Source of the DNA: Arabidopsis thaliana
Taxonomy: Eukaryota > Streptophyta > Magnoliopsida > Brassicales > Brassicaceae
DNA: 64,000 nt
Assembly (NCBI RefSeq): GCF_000001735.4
Contig: NC_003071.7
Coordinates: 5,387,151-5,451,150 of the forward strand
Direction: 5' to 3'
The notes under the pieces are model-generated. The model saw only the letters and a program-made list of their open reading frames with translations. It was not told the DNA's origin and did no database searches. Both the position numbers and the translations under genes were made by a program. Shown here in pieces: positions 1-12,499 of this stretch. Position 1 is the stretch's first letter; each line of letters begins with the position of its first letter.

Positions 1-2398
1 CTCTAACGGGAACTGAACCAGGTATACATTGATGAGGAGCTCTTTTGGAAGACAAAGAGTAGGAACAGATGGCTTAATACAGGAGGCCGAAACACAAGAT
101 ACTTTTACTCCACTACTAAAACATGATGAGTACGAAATAGAATCTTATCAATCCAAGATGAAGCATGTGTGATACATAGAGGAGATCAAAACATAGCAAG
201 GGTTGGGACTAATAACTTTGAGAATATGTACACTTCAATGCCTGTAAGAGAGGCTAACTACAATGACGCTTTTCAAGGATACACTAGCAAGATAACATCA
301 CATATTAACAATGATCTCACAAGACTAATGACTGAGCAGGAAATCGAAGAATCCATATTTGCAGTGGAACCATTGAAAGCACCAGGCTCGGATGGTTTCA
401 CTGGCGAGTTCTATCAGCATTTTTGGTCGAAAATAAAAGGCTCCATTATTCAAGAGGTAAACAACGTTTTTAGAGAAAACAAGCTATACGAGAATCGTAA
501 CCACACTAATCTCTGTCTCATCCCCAAAGTGGAAGCCTTGTCACCAATGGGTGATTTCAGACCAATAGCTTTGTGTAATGTAAGCTATAAGATAATCTCT
601 AAGATTCTGGGTAATCAACTAAAGAAACATCTTAGAGGAGTGATAATAGATAATCAAGCGGCTTTTGTTCTGGGGCGAATGATAACCGATAACATCATTA
701 TGGCTCATGAAGTTTATTATGCTCTGAAAGCAAGAAAGGGTCGAGCGTCCTCAAACATGGCAATAAAGACCGATATTACTAAAGCCTATGATCGGTTGGA
801 TTGGGATTTTTTGGAGGAAACTATGAGGCGAATGGGATTTGATGACAAATGGATATCTTGGATCATGACCTGCGTGACATTAGTGAGACACTCGGTTTTG
901 ATTAATGGAGCCTCACAAGGGCACTATAAACCGGAACGAGGTATACGTTAAGGAGACATACTCTCACCATACCTTTCATTCTGTGTGCAAAAGTCTTATC
1001 GCATCTGAAGAAACAAGCAGAAGCTACGAAGCAACTACAAGGGATAAAAATCTGCAACAGAAGTCCTTCTTTATCTCACCTTTTATTTGTAGATGATTCG
1101 TTATTCTTCACTCTTGCAAATTATCGATCTGGCATGGCAATACAGAATATCCTAAGTAATATGAGGAGGTTTCAAGACAGGCTGTTAATTTAAGAAAATC
1201 AGCTATAACCTTTGGTCGACTTGTGAAGTCAAATACAAAGAGACAAATCCGTCATTTACTAGGAATCAACAATGAAGGAGGTGGATGTAAATATTTGGGG
1301 CTTCCTGAACAGTTTGATGAAAAGAAATCAGAACTTTTTCAATACATCGTGGAAAAGGTGAAGGAAAAGACTCAGGAATGGAGCAAAATGTTTTTATCCC
1401 ATGGAGGAAAGGAAGTTCTTCTCAACGCAGTTGCTCTTGCGATTCCCGTCTACTCAATGAATGTTTTTAAGTTAACAAAGGAGATTTGTGAAAAGATAAA
1501 TGGCATATAAGCGAAGTTTTACTGGAGCTCAGGCAATGACAAAAAAGGTATGCATTGGTTCTCCTGGAATCGTCTAAGCTTGCCGAAGAGAGAAGGAGGT
1601 TTGGGATTCAAGGATCTAAAGAATTTTAACTTGGCCTTGTTAGGAAAACAAGCATGGAGGATCTTAGAACAGCCTCATTGCCTGATGTCAAGAATGCTAA
1701 AAGGAAGATACTTCCCAGACACTAATATCATGGATGCTAATCAAGGTCAGAAGGATTCTTTTATTTGGAAATCAATTTTGCAGGGCATGGACCTACTAAA
1801 GAAGGGATTTCGCTATTGTGTTGGTAATGGGACTCTAGTTAATGCGTGGTTGGATCCATGCTGCCCATTCACCCGCCGAGACCGCCACAAAAAAACTAGG
1901 GATGCCCTAGATCAGCATATGGTTAGTGAGCTCTTAAACTCAACACGCACATATTGGGATTTCATCAAACTCGCTACTTAGATAATACTTGATGATGTGG
2001 AGAATGTCAAAAATATTAAAGTTTGTGCATTATACAAAGACTGACATTATACAAAGACTGGCATTTAGACTATGAAATCTGCATATGTTATACAAACATA
2101 TGTTTTGAAGGAGATAATCATGAGTTGGAATCAATTATCAACAGAAGAAGTCCACACTTTTGAGTTTCAATTTTGGATATGAGAGATTCGAGCTTAGAAA
2201 CAAATATTTCTAGGAAGCAAATTTTTATGAATAGGAAGAAAACACAACAAACCAGCGGATATTCTCGTAAAGCAGCAATGACCTCAAGGAACAAAATTTA
2301 TCTTTCATAATCATATTCTTTATGTAATTCATAATGCTATGTGTTTGTATCATACGTTATTTCAATATTAATAAGAAGCTACAATTCAAAAAAAAATT
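1..2398 (+). mobile_element. Non-LTR retrotransposon (LINE, Ta11-like), decayed, cut by window edge
   Basis: The piece encodes the reverse transcriptase half of a plant LINE ORF2. The frame from 169 shows the finger motif KAPGSDGF, the block FRPIALCNVSYK and the catalytic-region motif DITKAYDR. The second catalytic box, FVDDSLFF, follows near 1091 in another frame. Downstream frames (1223-1510, 1550-1981) match the post-RT region (WSWNRLSLPKREGGLGF type). An in-frame TAA at 949-951 sits where RQGD has its Q, and at least one frameshift follows. The zf-RVT and most of the RNase H domain are missing; a scrap ending in a TSRNKIYLS-like RNase H tail lies near 2280-2310. A short A-run at about 2389 is a plausible 3' end. 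It is inactive; the 5' part lies outside the window. Confidence 0.85.
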
Positions 2399-2409
2399 AA
2401 AACCAAAAT

Positions 2410-2460
2410 CTACACCAAACTTTTTTTTTTTTTTTTTTTTTTTGTCGTCCTACACCAAAC
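2410..2460. repeat. Oligo(T) tract flanked by an 11-bp direct repeat
   Basis: A run of 23 T followed by GTCGTC (2421-2449) is flanked on both sides by CTACACCAAAC (2410-2420 and 2450-2460). A target duplication around a poly(A)/poly(T) run is the footprint of target-primed retroposition, so this may be an extremely 5'-truncated minus-strand LINE or SINE insertion. Slippage in a pre-existing repeat is the alternative. Confidence 0.5.
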
Positions 2461-2759
2461 TTTTTAAAACCGAAAATACGAACTTAAAAAACCAATTATA
2501 GTATACTTTTTTTTTGTTCCGTTTTAATTTTTGTTTTATTTCGATAAATATCTCTGGCGTAGATTAGCGAGAGAGGTTTAGCTGTCGTTTTACATTCTCT
2601 CAAAGCTCTCTCTTTTATAGCTTTCCAATAACAAATCCCAAATCTGATTCTTTCAGCTAAAAATCTTACATCAATCAATCGAATTGTCAAAAAAAGATAT
2701 CACAACCCTTCTTCTGAATTCTCATTTCTTAAGCTTATACACTTGAAATCTCCAAAAAG

Positions 2760-2967
2760 GTACCATTTTTATGACTTTGTTATCTCCGTTTTGTGTTCGT
2801 TGTTTGCGATTCTCAATTGGGTTAAAAGGGTTTAGTCGTTAAACATTTCCATCTTCGTTTTTGGACTTGATGTGAATTTAAAGTTGGGACCTTTTATGTT
2901 TTGATCCAAAGAAAAGAATCTGCTTAATTGTTGTTTTAGTGTCAGATTTGTTTCTTCTTTGATGCAG
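2760..2967 (+). other. Probable 5'UTR intron of the permease gene
   Basis: A donor (AAAAG|GTACCA) at 2760 and an acceptor (GATGCAG) ending at 2967 bracket a T-rich stretch of about 208 bp upstream of the permease start codon, typical of Arabidopsis leader introns. No transcript evidence is available here. Confidence 0.45.
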
Positions 2968-3055
2968 GGGAAAAAGAAAATGAGTTAGGTGAAGTTTCAG
3001 AACCATAGAGACGACGATTTGATCGTTGCGTAAACCAAATGATATAAAGCAAAAG

Positions 3056-4614
3056 ATGCAATCGAGAATCGTCGGATTAGCTCCGGCGTTTTCTCTCTTC
3101 CCTAACCTAAACACACCTCACAAAACCTTCACTTTCCATCAAATCTTAGTTCTCATCATCACATTCACAGCCTACGCTTCCTTTCACGCTTCTCGTAAAC
3201 CACCAAGTATCGTCAAAAGCGTCCTTGGTCCACCTTCTCTTAATTCATCTTCAATTGATAATGGCTGGGCTCCGTTTAACGGAACCCAAGGAACCAAGAG
3301 ACTTGGTGAGCTTGATTTGGCTTTTCTTTCTTCTTATGCTTTGGGTATGTATTTTGCTGGACATTTAGGAGATAGGATTGATTTGAGATACTTTCTTGTG
3401 TTTGGAATGATGGGTAGTGGGATTCTTACTCTTGTGTTTGGTTTAGGGTATTGGATGAATGTTCATACACTTGGGTTTTATATGAGTGTTCAGATTGTTT
3501 GTGGTTTGTTTCAATCTATTGGATGGCCTTGTGTTGTTTCTGTTGTTGGTAATTGGTGTGGGAAAGAGAAACGTGGTTTGATTATGGGTTTGTGGAACTC
3601 TCATACTTCTGTTGGGAATATTCTCGGTTCGGTTATTGCGTCTTCGGTTCTTGATTTCGGTTGGGGTTGGTCTTTTGTTTTGCCTGGTGTGTTGGTGCTT
3701 GTGTCTGGAGTGGTTGTGTTTATGTTTCTTGTTGTTAGTCCTAATGATTTGGGGTTTGAAGAATTGGGTAAAGAGATTGAGATTGAGATGAGTTTAGGTG
3801 AGAATGTAGAGGAAAGTTTGAGGAAACATGAAGCTGAGGGCGCGGTGCTACTTGAAAACGTAGATGATTCGTCGTTTGCTATCGGGTTTCTCGAGGCTTG
3901 GAGATTGCCTGGTGTTGCGCCTTACGCTTTCTGTTTGTTTTTCTCGAAACTCGTCGCTTACACGTTCTTGTATTGGTTACCATACTACTTAAGGCACACA
4001 GGTATGTATCCATCCATGGCTGGCTTTTTCCATATAACTCAACTTGCATCACCTTCTTACTGTTATAGTTTGTAACAGCTGTTGCGGGTGTGAATCTCTC
4101 CCATAAAACCGCTGGGATTCTCTCGACGGTCTTTGACGTTGGAGGAGTTCTTGGTGGAATATCAGCAGGGTTCATTTCCGATAAAATTAAAGCGCGTGCG
4201 CTCACGTCAATCACATTCTTGGCACTCTCTATTCCTGCTTTAATTATGTACAGAGTCTATGGAAGTGTGTCCATGTTCATCAACATCGTCTTGATGTTTA
4301 TATCCGGGTTATTAGTAAACGGTCCTTATGCACTAATAACCACAGCTGTTGCAGCTGATCTCGGAACACAAGACTCTATAAAAGGGAATGGTCGAGCTTT
4401 GGCGACAGTAACTGCTATTATAGACGGTACTGGTTCGGTTGGCGCAGCTTTGGGTCCGTTGCTTGCTGGTTACATATCGAGCAGAGGGTGGAACAGTGTT
4501 TTTTTCATGCTTATTGTTTCAATATTCTTTGCGGGTTTGTTCTTGGTTCGGCTTGCAAAGTCTGAGATCAATACGATGAGGTCCGGAGAATTGATAGCGT
4601 CGAGTGTTCCTTAA
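3056..4614 (+). CDS. G3Pp5: Glycerol-3-phosphate permease family protein (MFS)
   Basis: This is a major facilitator of the organophosphate:phosphate antiporter family, related to bacterial GlpT and plant G3Pp proteins, expected to move glycerol-3-phosphate or a similar phosphoester across a membrane. Two exons, 3056-4001 and 4079-4614, join in phase across a 77-bp GT-AG intron (CACACAG|GTATGT, then GTAACAG) and give 493 aa. That is the length I recall for Arabidopsis G3Pp5. About 12 hydrophobic segments are visible, with a loop-2 MFS signature [10 protein letters not shown] near residues 98-107, the segment [13 protein letters not shown], and a hydrophilic central loop near residues 235-285. 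I chose the ATG at 3056 because the upstream in-frame extension has no ATG. No frame damage is seen. The numbered symbol is from memory and less sure than the family. Confidence 0.9.
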
Positions 4615-4619
4615 AGCTG

Positions 4620-5510
4620 ATGATTTTGATCCCAGCAGGATTGTATACAAAGGTAGTATCAGGTACATAGATTCAAACAATACAATACAAATTGAGACAC
4701 CACCTGATTTGTTTACTACCATTTTAGTTTAGATGAAGTAAAGTCTACTATTTTTGATATTTCACGACATTGAAGTTGTAAAAAAAAAATATGAGTAGTG
4801 GTTGCATGATCTGAATAACGTGTTATCATCATCATATATAGTATATGAGATTGTATTTTCGAATTAAAGAAAATAGAAAGAGAATTTGTCTCTTTGGAAA
4901 AATGATTCAAAGGGTTCTTCTCATGCAAGTGTGGGACTCTTTGGAGGTCAAGATGATCTTCATTTTGATTTATGAACCATTTTCAGACTCTGAAATGTGC
5001 GTTTTAAATTTAAGTTTTTCAGCTGCATCATTTAGGCTTAGCTTTACTAAATTTCTAAAGTACAGAAATATGTAAAACTATTAAAGCGTTATTAAAATTT
5101 ACTATTTTATTAAATCTTATACAAGTTTATTAAAACTAAATAAATTAAAGAAACATATTTCCATATTCTTTTTAACTAGCTTGGTCGTATTGATATTTTT
5201 TAAACTTGGTCGAAAACGGTTTAGTGTAAACATCTAATACTTTTTCCCTAAATAATACTGGAATAAACTTAAATTTTGAAAGGTATTAGGATTTAACATC
5301 CACATGTGATTAGGTTAATAGAACCTATATACAAGAAAGTTTTTGAACACGAACATTAACAAACAAAAAAAAAATACAGAAAAATTCGCATATATTTTAG
5401 ACAATAATATAATATTGATTTTGACTATTATAAAAAAAAAAAAAGGTCTGTCTTGAAATAGAAATTAATTCTTTTTAACTAAAGTACAGTTCAAAAACCT
5501 TGCAAAAAAC
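4620..5510. other. AT-rich intergenic stretch after the permease gene
   Basis: It holds the likely 3'UTR of the permease and simple A/T-rich sequence. The short open frames (for example 4845-5075) have no recognisable domain and look random. Confidence 0.6.
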
Positions 5511-5514
5511 ATCA

Positions 5515-6089
5515 CTATATAAGGAGTATAGTTTTCTCTCTTCTCTCTTCCATATCTTTTAATGAGAAACTCTGCTTGCTTTCTACGATCAAATGTTTCA
5601 TTTGATGAATCGCCGTTCCGAATGACTCGGCTCTTGCACGGTATCTTCCAGCTCCAGTAGTGGAGATAGCCGGTTCTTGTCCCGCAAATCCGGTTTTCAA
5701 TGACTGTTTTGCCAGGCTTTTCCCTTTTTCGTCGTCGATTGGTTTTTTACTGATTGACTTTATCTTCTTTTTTTTTTTCAATAACCACTATAGATCTGAG
5801 TAGGGAATTAGTCTTTAGATGTTGATTGCTTAAGATTAATGTTTCCGACTTGTGTCTTTAGAAACCTTGATTTAAAGGAACTTACTCAAGAGATTGTGTC
5901 TTGCCCAAAGGATCGAATAACAGTTCGATGCTTATTACAAGATCCTTATGTTGTTTCTTTAAATTTAGCTCCGTTCAATTATATTTCGGTGGTAAACAAG
6001 GATTCTTCGTGCGATTTTTCGGCGATGCTTTCCTCACCGGATTCGATGCTCGTCGGCGACGAAAGTTGATGTTAGTCGACTTATGTTAA
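5515..6089. other. Unassigned stretch with short orphan frames
   Basis: A minus-strand frame (5781-5515, 88 aa, lysine-rich start, then a polar stretch containing GAGRYRARAESFG) and a plus-strand frame (5839-6069, 76 aa) occupy a less AT-rich island. I recognise neither family and see no convincing promoter or intron structure. It could be a small gene or a fragment of an older gene. Confidence 0.2.
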
Positions 6090-6770
6090 CTCATCAACAC
6101 ATGTTTTGGTTGTACTCTCAAATTGACATGTGTTTTGATAGAATCCAAATGCTAAATCTCATTTTTTCGATGTAATTTGTGGTGGACTCTTGCTAGATTT
6201 CACTTTCTTTCTTTTTCCAAATTCAGTGTCGGCTTTTAGGCATTGTAACCAACTTTTAGTTTGTTTATTCACATATGAGACAAAAAAAAGCCTTGCAAAA
6301 GGAGTTTAAGCACGAGGTTGCATTTTTTTCCATGTAATCTCTTAGGTTATGGTGTGGCTGCCTCATGAGACTAACCTTTTTAAACAAGCATAATAATATA
6401 TTAAGTTTTTGATGTAAAAAATAATAATATTAATATGAAACAATATGAAACAAAAATTAATCTACCTCCTTAGTTTACTGTATTAGTTACGTCCACATAT
6501 AACAACATTACTTTAACAATTTTTCAATGCATAGTAAATTTTCAGAAATACTCATTCTAACAATTTACTTTTTTGAGGGACAATACTTTTAGTTTGCAAC
6601 AAAAGTAGAATAGAATATGATAATAAAAATATAAATTAATAAAAACAAAAAAAAATTAACAATAATGAGACATACTATGTTTTTTGAAGCTCAATGAGAT
6701 CATGTGATATTTTCTTTCCTCTATGCATTTTCTTCATCATCGTCTCCTTATACATTTCATGGGACTAAAG
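6090..6770. other. AT-rich intergenic stretch
   Basis: No gene, RNA or clear repeat recognised. A/T-rich runs only. Confidence 0.6.
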
Positions 6771-6984
6771 CGTGAACTTTCAAATTTGGGACGAAAAAAC
6801 ATAAATTTTCAAAATGCCATAAAAGTCCTAAACTTTGCTCTAACTTTTTGAAAAATGATCAACTTTCGTTGACTAGGCCATTTCGGACATGACATTAATT
6901 TTCCGTTAACAGGACAATAACAGAGTTTACTTTCAACGACGTCGTTTTGAATTCACTAAAAAAAAAGAAAACTGAGTACTTTAA

Positions 6985-7038
6985 GATTGAACCCATAACC
7001 TTTTGATGGATATAACAAACTTGCAACCATTGAGCCAC
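6985..7038 (-). promoter_or_regulatory. tRNA-like A/B box pair (left arm, pointing left)
   Basis: On the minus strand TGGCTCAATGG (7038-7028) resembles a pol III A box and GGGTTCAATC (6994-6985) a B box, in tRNA order. The partner pair in the right arm points the other way. No full tRNA cloverleaf is apparent. Confidence 0.35.
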
Positions 7039-7466
7039 GACATGATAATGTTGTTATAGCAAACAACGATTTATATATGCAAGTTATTTTAAAAAAAACA
7101 AAAGTTAAAAATCTTTTTATGTCTTTTTATGTGTATATATAATGTATACATAAAAAAATCTTTGTTACGTATAAATATACACACAAAAATCTTCATTAAA
7201 AATATATACAAAAATATTTATTGTGTATATAACGATATAAATCTTAAATTATTATTTAAAGTAATTTATTACATATACATAAAATAATATAAACAAAATA
7301 AATATTTTTATGTGTATATCTGTTATGAAGATATTTGTGTGTATATTTACATGGAATAAATATTTTTATGTCTATATTGTATATACATATAAATATTTTT
7401 TAGTTTTCTTATTTTAAGTAATTATAAATATAAATCTGTGTTTGCTATCATTGTGTAATCGTGTTA

Positions 7467-7520
7467 TGGCTCAATGGTTGCAAGTTTTTTATTATCATCA
7501 ATAGGTCATGGGTTCGATCC
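7467..7520 (+). promoter_or_regulatory. tRNA-like A/B box pair (right arm, pointing right)
   Basis: TGGCTCAATGG at 7467-7477 and GGTTCGATCC at 7511-7520 are close to pol III internal promoter consensus boxes. The copy belongs to the inverted arm of the foldback element. It may be a captured tRNA-derived head or chance. Confidence 0.4.
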
Positions 7521-7559
7521 TCAAAAGCTCATGCTTTTTCGTCCCAAATTTGAAAGTTG

Positions 7560-7882
7560 TGTTGTAAACCACTTGATGGATGGACTCCATAACCGTGGCC
7601 CATGTCCTTTAAGGTTAGGTCCGTCAGCCCATTGGTGTGACGGCCCATCGGCCAGTCGGCCCACCAGTCCGTCGGCCTGTCGGCCCGATCCATGGAGAGA
7701 AGCCACAGTCGGTCCGGCCCGTAGGTCCGGCCCATGGGGACTAGACATAGGTCGGTCATAGACTTAAGTAGTTATGGGCCTTTTGTAAACCTAGCCCATT
7801 AGACATGGAACCTCCTCAAGTATGTATATATATGTGATGTAACCTCATTATGAATCAATAAGAAACGAGTTAGTTCTTCACA
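7560..7882 (+). repeat. 5' LTR of the copia element
   Basis: Begins TGTTGTAAACC and ends TTCTTCACA. It is matched along its whole length by 12177-12499. The middle is GC-rich with repeated GGCCC/TCGGCC words, and a TATATATATGTG stretch lies near the end. Confidence 0.95.
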
Positions 7883-7884
7883 CG

Positions 7885-7899
7885 TTATCAGCACGAGCT
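7885..7899 (+). promoter_or_regulatory. Copia primer-binding site
   Basis: TTATCAGCACGAGC directly follows the 5' LTR. It is the tRNA-complementary motif commonly seen in Arabidopsis copia elements. Confidence 0.7.
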
Positions 7900-7914
7900 T
7901 GCTCTTAACAAAAC

Positions 7915-8230
7915 CCTAGCAGCAGCAGCTCAACCCTAGCTCGTCCGCCGTCAGCCGTCCGTCGTCCGTTCGTTGCTCGTCCGACGACTGTCACCGTTCG
8001 CTGACTGTCCATCCGCTGTCCGTCTGACGATCGCTCCTTACCACCGTCAGATACCAAACGATCGTTCCACCGTTCCGTCGATCCGTCGTTCCGTCGTCCG
8101 CCTGTCGACCGTTTGCTGTCCGTCTGTCAACCGACAATACAACCGTCGACCGCCGACTGTCAACCATCGACCACCGTTCGATAACCGAGGTCTTTAGCTC
8201 CCGGTTCCAGTCCGTACAACCCCAAAGGAG
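7915..8230 (+). repeat. CCGTC-rich low-complexity copia leader
   Basis: About 300 bp of imperfect CCGTC/CGTCCG repeats lie between the primer site and the coding region, where copia gag coding would normally start. Confidence 0.6.
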
Positions 8231-11200
8231 AAAGGTAATTCATTAAACCCTAAAGCTAAAGAACCCTAATCGAACATGGATCTAACAAACGGCTAAAACC
8301 CTAAAACGAATGGTTGATTAGTGTTTGCGATATGATTGCTTGTTTGCTCGATTGTTTGTCTTGTTTTTAAATTTTGGGAGAATAGGCATCTAGTTTTTAA
8401 ATTTGCTTTGTTTGCTTTGCTTTGTAGTTTGAATTCTATTGCTTGATGTCTTGGATTTATTTATGTTAATGGAATTGCTTTGCTTCATTATTGTTTGCTT
8501 TATCGCCTAAGACATAGTTCTTGTCCACATTTAGATATGGCCGAGAACAAGGACATACTAGTAGTGGACAGTGACTCAAGCCACACGATATTAAGAGACA
8601 AAAGATATTTCATAAATCTAACATTGAGAAATGCCAACATTAGCACTATAGCGGGTATAGCGAGTCTCATTGAGGGCTACGGCCAAGCCCATGTACTCTT
8701 ACCAAACGTCACACATCTTGAAATAAGTGATGCCTTGTATTCACCCAGCTCAAAGAGGAGCTTGTTAAGTTTCAAAGACATACGTCTTAATGGTTTCCAC
8801 GTTGAAACAAAGGGTGAAGGGAATAGAGAATTCCTACATGTAACAGAGATCGCCCAAGGACATAAGAGAGTCCTAGAAACTATACCCGCATTGTCCACTG
8901 GTCTTTACCATACTAAGATCAACATGATCGAAGCTAATTTGGCAATGAACAAAGAGTTCATAGAGAAGTTCACTTTGTGGCATGACCGGCTTGGCCATCC
9001 GGGTCATAACATGATGTGAAAACTAATGATAAGTTCAAAGGGGCACACCCTAAAAGAAAAGAGAGTTATCCCAAAGAAGCTCACGTGTGCTGCATGTGCA
9101 CAAGGGAAACTCATAGTAAGGCCATCACCGGCAAAGGTCAATAAAGAGACCATAAACTTTCTGGAAAGGATACAAGGGGACATATGTGGACCAATACACC
9201 CACCATGTGGGACGTTCCGATACTTCATGGTCCTCATTGACGCATCGACAAGATGGTCGCATGTTTGTCTGTTGTCCTCTAGGAACCAAGCATTTGCTAG
9301 GTTATTGGCCCAGATCATACGTTTGAGAGCCCACTTTCCAGATTTTCCGCTTAAGACTATACGTCTAGATAATGCCGGTGAATTCACGTCCCAAGCGTTT
9401 AATAACTAATGTATGTCCATGGGGGTAAGTGTGGAACATTCCGTGGCACATGTACATACACAGAACGGATTAGCGGAATCCTTCATTAAACGAATCCAAT
9501 TGATAGCTCGACCATTACTGATGAGGTCGAGGCTCCCAGTAGCCGCTTGGGGACATGCTGTATTAATGCATAAGAACTTATTCGTATCAGGCCATCTAGT
9601 GAACACAGATATTCACCATCCCAATTGTTAACGGGTCATGAGCCAGACATATCCCATCTAAGGACATTCGGGTGTGCCGTATATGTACCAATTGCTCCAC
9701 CACAGAGAACAAAGATGGGACCTCAGAGGAGGATGGGAATATATGTTGGATTTGATTCTCCCACCATTATAAAGTATCTAGAGCCAACAACGGGTGATCT
9801 ATTTAAGGCTAGATACGCGGATTGTCACTTCAGTGAATCCGAGTTCCCTGCGTTAGGTGGTGAGACGAACAAGCTGGGTAAAGAAATAAAAGAGATAGCA
9901 TGGAATCAAACATCCTTGAATTGGCAAGATCCTCGGACTCTGATGTGCGATTCAGAGGTCCATAAAATTATACATTTGCAAAAGCTAGCTAATGAGTTGC
10001 CAGATTCTTTTTTGCTGACCCAAAGAGAGTTGTGAAATCGTACATACCAGCTTGTAATGCACCAGTACGTATTGATATCCAGAAGGGAATCAATGTAATT
10101 GCTACCGAGTCTAACCCACAGAAGAAACGTGGTAGACCAGTAGGTTCCAAAGACAAAAATCCTCGAAAGACTAAGAAAGGTGCAATGGGAACCGAGGTAA
10201 AGGAAACCATAGACATGGCCGCGGCAAGTCCTAAGGAACCACCAAATGAGATTCGGGACGCCGAAGCTCATGGTCCTGAAGGAATTGATAATGATGAGAT
10301 CTCAATAAACTACATCATGTCTGGAATAAAATGGAACCAAAAAGAAGTCGACGTCGACGAGAAATTTGCATATGAGGTAGCATATGAGATAAATGAGGAT
10401 CATGAACCCACGTCTATAATAGAGTGCACTCAAAGGACAGATTGGCTAAACTGGAAAGAAACCATTGACGTGGAGTTAGGTTCATTAAAGAGAAGAGATG
10501 TGTTTGGTCCAATATTGAGGACACCATCTAATATAAAGCCAGTAGGACACAAGTGGGTCTTTGTGAGGAAGAGAAATGAGAAAAACGAAATCGTGAGGCA
10601 TAAGGCACGGCTTGTGGCACAAGGATTCTCACAAAGACCGGGAGTAGATTATGAAGAGACATACTCCCCTGTGGTGGATGCAACGGCTTTTAGATATCTA
10701 ATAAGTCTGGCAATAAGAGAGAACCTTGACTTGCGGTTAATGGATGTTGTAACCGCATATTTATATGGTCCACTGGATAATAAAATATTTATGAGATTAC
10801 CAGAGGGTATTGAGCTCAAAGGAAAAGATAAGAATGGGTCTCGAGACCAATACTGCATATGGCTGAACAAATCGCTTTATGGACTGAAACAAAGTGAGCG
10901 CATGTTGTACAATAGGTTAAGTGAGTACTTAGTCAAAGAGGACTATAGAAATGACCCCATCAGTCCATGCATCTTCATCAAGAAGTTTGCTAGCAAAGGA
11001 TTTGTGATAATAGCAGTATATGTGGATGATTTGAACATCCTGGGAACCTCTGGGGAAATCGCCCAAACAGTCGAATATCTAAAGAAAGAATTCGAAATGA
11101 AAGACCTAGGCAAGACAAAGTTCTGTTTCGGATTGCAGCTTGAGTACGTAGATAAAGGAATCCTTGTGCATCAAAAGGCATATATAGAAACAGTACTCAA

Positions 11201-12176
11201 GAGATTTAATATGGACAAGGCTCACCCATTGACCAGCCCAATGCAGGTGAGGAGCTTAGGATTGGATAGTGATCCATTCGGTCCAAAGAAGGACGATGAA
11301 GAAATTCTCGGTCCTGAAATGCCATATCTCAGTGCCATAGGACAATGATGTACCTGTCTAGCCACACTAGACCGGACATATGTTTTGCCGTGAACCTCCT
11401 CTTTAGATTCAGTTCTTGTCCAACCAAGAGGCACTGGGAAGGAATCAAGCATTTGCTTTGATACCTACAAGGGACAATTGATTTTGGTTTATATTATACT
11501 AACCATAACAAAGAAGGTTTAGTTGGTTTTGCTGATGCAGGTTATCTTTCAGATCCGCACAATGGAAAGTCACAAACGGGTTATGTGTTTACGCATGGTG
11601 GGACCGCGATATCCTGGAGATCAATGAAGCAGACCATCGTGGCCACTTCCTCTAACCACGCGGAGATATTGGCAATGCACGAGGCCAGCCGCGAGTGTGT
11701 GTGGTTGAGGTCAATGACTCAACATATACGAGCCGATTGTGGAATTGGCGAAGACAAGGAGCCGACCATCATGTACGAGGACAACGCGGCATGCATAGCT
11801 CAGCTCAAGGAAGGATACATCAAGGGAGATCGGACGAAGCACATTCTGCCCAAGTTCTTCTTCACGCATGACCTACAGAAGGATGGTGAAGTTAAGGTGG
11901 TGCAAGTACGTTCAAGCGACAATTCAGCCGATCTATTCACCAAGGCATTACCAGCATCGACATTGAGGAAGCTCGCACATCAGATTGGGATGCGGAGGCT
12001 TAAGGACTTATAGGGATGACCAAATCAGGGGGAGTAATGCGTGCTGTACTCTTTTTCCTCACTATGGTTTTGTCCCAAAAGGGTTTTCCTAGTAAGGTTT
12101 TAATGAGGTAGCATCCCCCCTAGCGCATTACTGAGATCTCGTTGGCATCTACACGGTTATGTCATCCAAGGGGGAG

Positions 12177-12499
12177 TGTTGTAAACCACTTGATGGATGG
12201 ACTCCATAACCGTGGCCCATGTCCTTTAAGGTTAGGTCCGTCAGCCCAGTGGTGTGACGGCCCATCGGCCAGTCGGCCCACCAGTCCGTCGGTCCATCGG
12301 CCCGGTCCATGGAGAGAAGCCACAGTCGGTCCGGCCAGTAGGTCCGGCCCATGGGGACCAGACATAGGTCGGTCATAGACTTAAGTAGTTATGAGCCTTT
12401 TGTAAACCTAACCCATTAGACATGTAACCTCCTCAAGTATGTATATATATGTGATGTAACCTCATTATGAAACAATAAGAAACGAGTTAGTTCTTCACA
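12177..12499 (+). repeat. 3' LTR of the copia element
   Basis: Same 323-bp length as the left LTR with about 11 differences. A purine tract (CCAAGGGGGAG) directly precedes it and AGTTG follows. Confidence 0.95.

Larger units (their letters stand above)
7560..12499 (+). mobile_element. Copia LTR retrotransposon, full-length outline, broken
   Basis: Two 323-bp direct repeats bound a 4.3-kb interior and a perfect 5-bp target duplication AGTTG lies outside them (7555-7559 and 12500-12504). A primer-binding site (TTATCAGCACGAG) follows the left repeat and a purine tract precedes the right one. The order of parts is copia-like: protease region (about 8.5-8.8 kb), GAG-pre-integrase and integrase (8.9-9.7 kb), reverse transcriptase (about 10.4-11.3 kb), RNase H (about 11.6-12.0 kb). 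A recognisable gag is not evident. The coding region is interrupted in several places, so it is a fossil. The LTRs differ at about 11 of 323 sites, suggesting roughly 1-2.5 million years with usual plant rates. Confidence 0.95.

Noticed and set aside
7467-7520. A true tRNA gene
   Set aside because: Only A- and B-box-like words are present; no acceptor stem or anticodon arm could be formed by eye.
7474-7761. Open frames on both strands, repeated at 12142-12378
   Set aside because: They are the two copia LTRs read as protein; not genes.
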